NCBI GenBank assembly: GCA_019323135.1
Contig: JAHWHT010000016.1
Coordinates: forward strand, 1 to 13,757
DNA length: 13,757 nt
Direction: 5' to 3'
Origin: Candidatus Woesearchaeota archaeon
Lineage (GTDB): Archaea; Nanobdellota; Nanobdellia; Woesearchaeales; ARS49
Shown here: positions 12,026 through 13,757 of the stretch, piece after piece
How positions within the stretch are numbered: position 1 is the stretch's first letter
Layout: every line of letters starts with the position of its first letter
Position numbers and translations under genes: made by a program
The notes under the pieces: model-generated
Database searches by the model: none
Seen by the model: only the letters and a program-made list of their open reading frames with translations
What the model was told of the DNA's origin: nothing

Positions 12026-13031
12026 TTCGGTATTACCCCGACAATTAAAACTTTTAGGATTTGATTAAAAATCAAATAACTTAAACATGACGATATTTGC
12101 TTAAAAGTTATAATCAAATAAAATTCTTAACCTTAATTTTTCCGAAAAAAACACTGAATTTCCCAATATTTTGATTTTAAGCAGACTTTTTCAAAAATAA
12201 ATGCTAAGATATGCTAAAATGGCTGTTTTCAGCCCCAAATTGACGTAAGTTTTGTTAAAATCCCGACAATTTCCAACAACTTGCTGATTTTCACCCAATC
12301 CAAAAACCATATTTTCCGCTAAAATCCCGACGCAGTCGACATTTTATCCGACTTTTTTGGGTTATCCCGACAAACGAGTTCAAGGGGCTCTGCATGAACA
12401 ACCTTGGTTCAACACCAAGATCCCCCAAAAGTAATGTCTTTTCATAAGATTCTGGGATAATACCTTACAACATCCCCCAACCCTAGTTAGGCACCAGTTT
12501 CCTAAACCCTCACTTTTCGCCTTTTTTCGCAAAAATGGCACTTATTTGGAGTTACTTGATTTTATTTTTTTATCGACGGTAAACTGAAAAAACTGATTTT
12601 GTAACTGTCTTCTGGTTACAGGTTATATGGTTGAACATTTAGTTAGCAACATAATTGTTAAACTTTACTAAACAACTCTATATCTTTTAGAATAGTTAAT
12701 TAACAAAATACCTTTAAGAAAATATAGTTTGAAGAAAAATTAAAAAAAGTGTATTCATGAAAAGTGAGAGTTCCATGAGTGAGCATAGAGTTGCCAAGAA
12801 TTGTTGAATGCAAGAGCAGATTTTGCAGGGGGAAAATTAAAGAATTACCTCAAACAAGGGGATAGGCACCATATAATTTTGTGACAAGAACGCGCTAAAA
12901 TATCAAATTCGCGCACTAGAGCAAAGTGAAATTAGAGCAGTTTTACAGCATTAGGCATAGATTTTTACAAAACAATAGCACAAGGTCTGAGAACAATGAA
13001 ATAAAGAAAAAGTGAGCATTACGCTCTATTT
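12026..13031. other. About 1 kb of non-coding DNA with TCCCGAC sites and inverted repeats
   Basis: No credible gene is seen on either strand. The left half holds a second motif: CCCCGACAATT (12036-12046), TCCCGACAAT (12261-12270), TCCCGAC (12325-12331), TCCGAC (12347-12352) and TCCCGACA (12365-12372); TAAAATCCCGAC occurs twice (from 12256 and 12320). Inverted repeats include TTTGATT/AATCAAA (12060-12076), ATAACTT/AAGTTAT (12076-12111), CTTGG/CCAAG (12403-12419), GGGAT/ATCCC (12454-12476) and TGTAAC/GTTACA (12600-12620). The right half carries inverted copies of sequences found left of the module. It could be an origin, operator region or remnant of transferred DNA. Confidence 0.6.
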
Positions 13032-13745
13032 TTACCCAATATAGTCGAATTTCTTCTTTTGCCTTAGATCTTGTACTTTTTGGCCCTGTGTTACAATGGT
13101 CTTTAGCTTTTTCTCAAACTCTTCTGCTTGTTTTAGCAGAGGTTTGTAGTCTACTTTTAGTCCTAAGTAATTGTCGATTAGTTCGATTATTTTTGCAGCT
13201 GCCTTGCTATCTGGCATTTTTGAGTGAGTTTCTGCAAACATGCAGGTTGTTTTTAGTGGTGATTTCAATAGTATTGCTGCTGTTGACCCGACGATAATTC
13301 CTTCATTAAGGCAGCGATGTCCTTTGCTCTCTAGTTTTTTAGCAGACTGTTTGTCTTTTGTAAAATAAAATGCTCCTGCTTCTTTTGTAGGAACCTGGTC
13401 TGTTGAGCCTACTCCTTCGATTGTTATGAGTTCTTTTGCAGTTACCTGTCTGCATACATCTATTATCAGGTCTGCTGCCTGCCATTCCTGCCCAGCTGCA
13501 CTGGTTATTGCGTGAATTAGCACTAAATTGTGTTTTTTATTGTAAAAAATTCCTATTGGATCGACCAATTTGCATTCATGTATTGCAATCATGGACGGTG
13601 TTGCAGGATTTTCAAAAAAGTAAGTCCCTATTTTTTCACAATCTAAATGATCTATTAAGAATCCTGTTGCAATTGTCCCGACTAAACCTATGCCGGGGAA
13701 TCCTTCAATGACTGTAACGCCTTTCAGCTTTTTTGTAAGTATCAC
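13032..13745 (-). CDS. PAC2-family protein (proteasome assembly chaperone-like), possibly 5'-truncated
   Basis: Archaeal relative of eukaryotic proteasome assembly chaperone 2 and of the COG2047/COG1938 family; in archaea its members are thought to assist proteasome assembly, though a direct role is poorly established. The family signature VIEGFPGIGLVGTIATGFLID is at residues 12-32. Further blocks are ENPATPSMIAIHECKLVDPIGIFY, LVLIHAITSAAGQEWQAADLIIDVC and ITIEGVGST. A charged coiled-coil tail (LKQAEEFEKKLKTIVTQGQKVQDLRQKKKFDYIG) is typical of archaeal members. GTG 13745 is the first visible start, but the frame stays open to the window edge (13757), so a few N-terminal residues may lie outside. 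Confidence 0.88.
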   Translation of the reverse strand: MILTKKLKGVTVIEGFPGIGLVGTIATGFLIDHLDCEKIGTYFFENPATPSMIAIHECKLVDPIGIFYNKKHNLVLIHAITSAAGQEWQAADLIIDVCRQVTAKELITIEGVGSTDQVPTKEAGAFYFTKDKQSAKKLESKGHRCLNEGIIVGSTAAILLKSPLKTTCMFAETHSKMPDSKAAAKIIELIDNYLGLKVDYKPLLKQAEEFEKKLKTIVTQGQKVQDLRQKKKFDYIG

Positions 13746-13757
13746 CTTATTTTTTTC

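Noticed and set aside
12403..12427. tRNA T-arm-like hairpin CTTGG-TTCAACA-CCAAG followed by ATCCCCC-A, as in a tRNA 3' half
   Set aside because: No matching 5' acceptor strand GGGGGAT, D-arm or anticodon arm lies upstream on the same strand. A GGGGGA further downstream (12829-12834) could suggest a split or permuted tRNA, but no other tRNA arms could be built from it.
12757..12810. Short frame starting MKSESSMSEHRV, similar to KSESS in the small basic reading frame at 9478-9699
   Set aside because: Only 16 codons; the likeness comes from the shared 14-bp inverted block rather than from a gene.

Overview
The window looks like chromosomal DNA of an archaeon, most likely a small-genome DPANN member of the Woesearchaeota/Pacearchaeota kind. 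The evidence is an archaeal ribosomal stalk operon (L1, P0/L10, P1/L12), an archaeal RNA polymerase subunit L, a PAC2-family protein, archaeal TATA boxes about 26 nt from the predicted transcript starts with many near-leaderless genes, and AT-rich DNA. Placement below the archaeal domain is inference from gene style, not from a search.

Left part (1-2583): after a partial winged-helix gene comes a compact diversity-generating retroelement (DGR). It has a 274-residue target protein whose 3' part holds the variable repeat (VR, 986-1082), a structured intergenic segment, the template repeat (TR, 1392-1488) and a reverse transcriptase with DGR-type motifs. TR and VR align without gaps over 97 nt. 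All 13 differences fall on template adenines, the hallmark of adenine-specific mutagenic homing. No Avd gene is visible.

Middle (2600-9396): housekeeping genes, mostly on the minus strand. Read in transcription order these are rsmE with an overlapping putative zinc metalloprotease gene, rpoL, an unknown 163-residue protein with uppS directly behind it, then L1 - P0 - P1 - a coiled-coil protein. A membrane-anchored unknown protein (5855-6469, plus) is inserted divergently to L1. P0 has an odd C-terminus: the usual archaeal LFG peptide is missing, and a double-hairpin DNA segment is translated near its end.

Right part (9400-13031): the most unusual region. A possible small basic protein gene full of hairpins is followed by very AT-rich hairpin DNA. 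Next is an array of 22 direct TCCCA-core sites, largely spaced 10-11 bp (one helical turn), with three inverted copies. Then come two plus-strand genes and one convergent minus-strand gene, each coding for a small protein with a winged-helix-like segment; the first two also have an N-terminal coiled coil. After these lies about 1 kb of non-coding DNA with a second motif, TCCCGAC. Short sequences on the left of this module recur inverted on its right. Layout (AT-rich stretch + phased sites + DNA-binding protein genes) suggests an iteron-type replication origin, a centromere/partition locus or a heavily autoregulated module; this is inference. The window ends in a PAC2-family gene, possibly cut at its 5' end.
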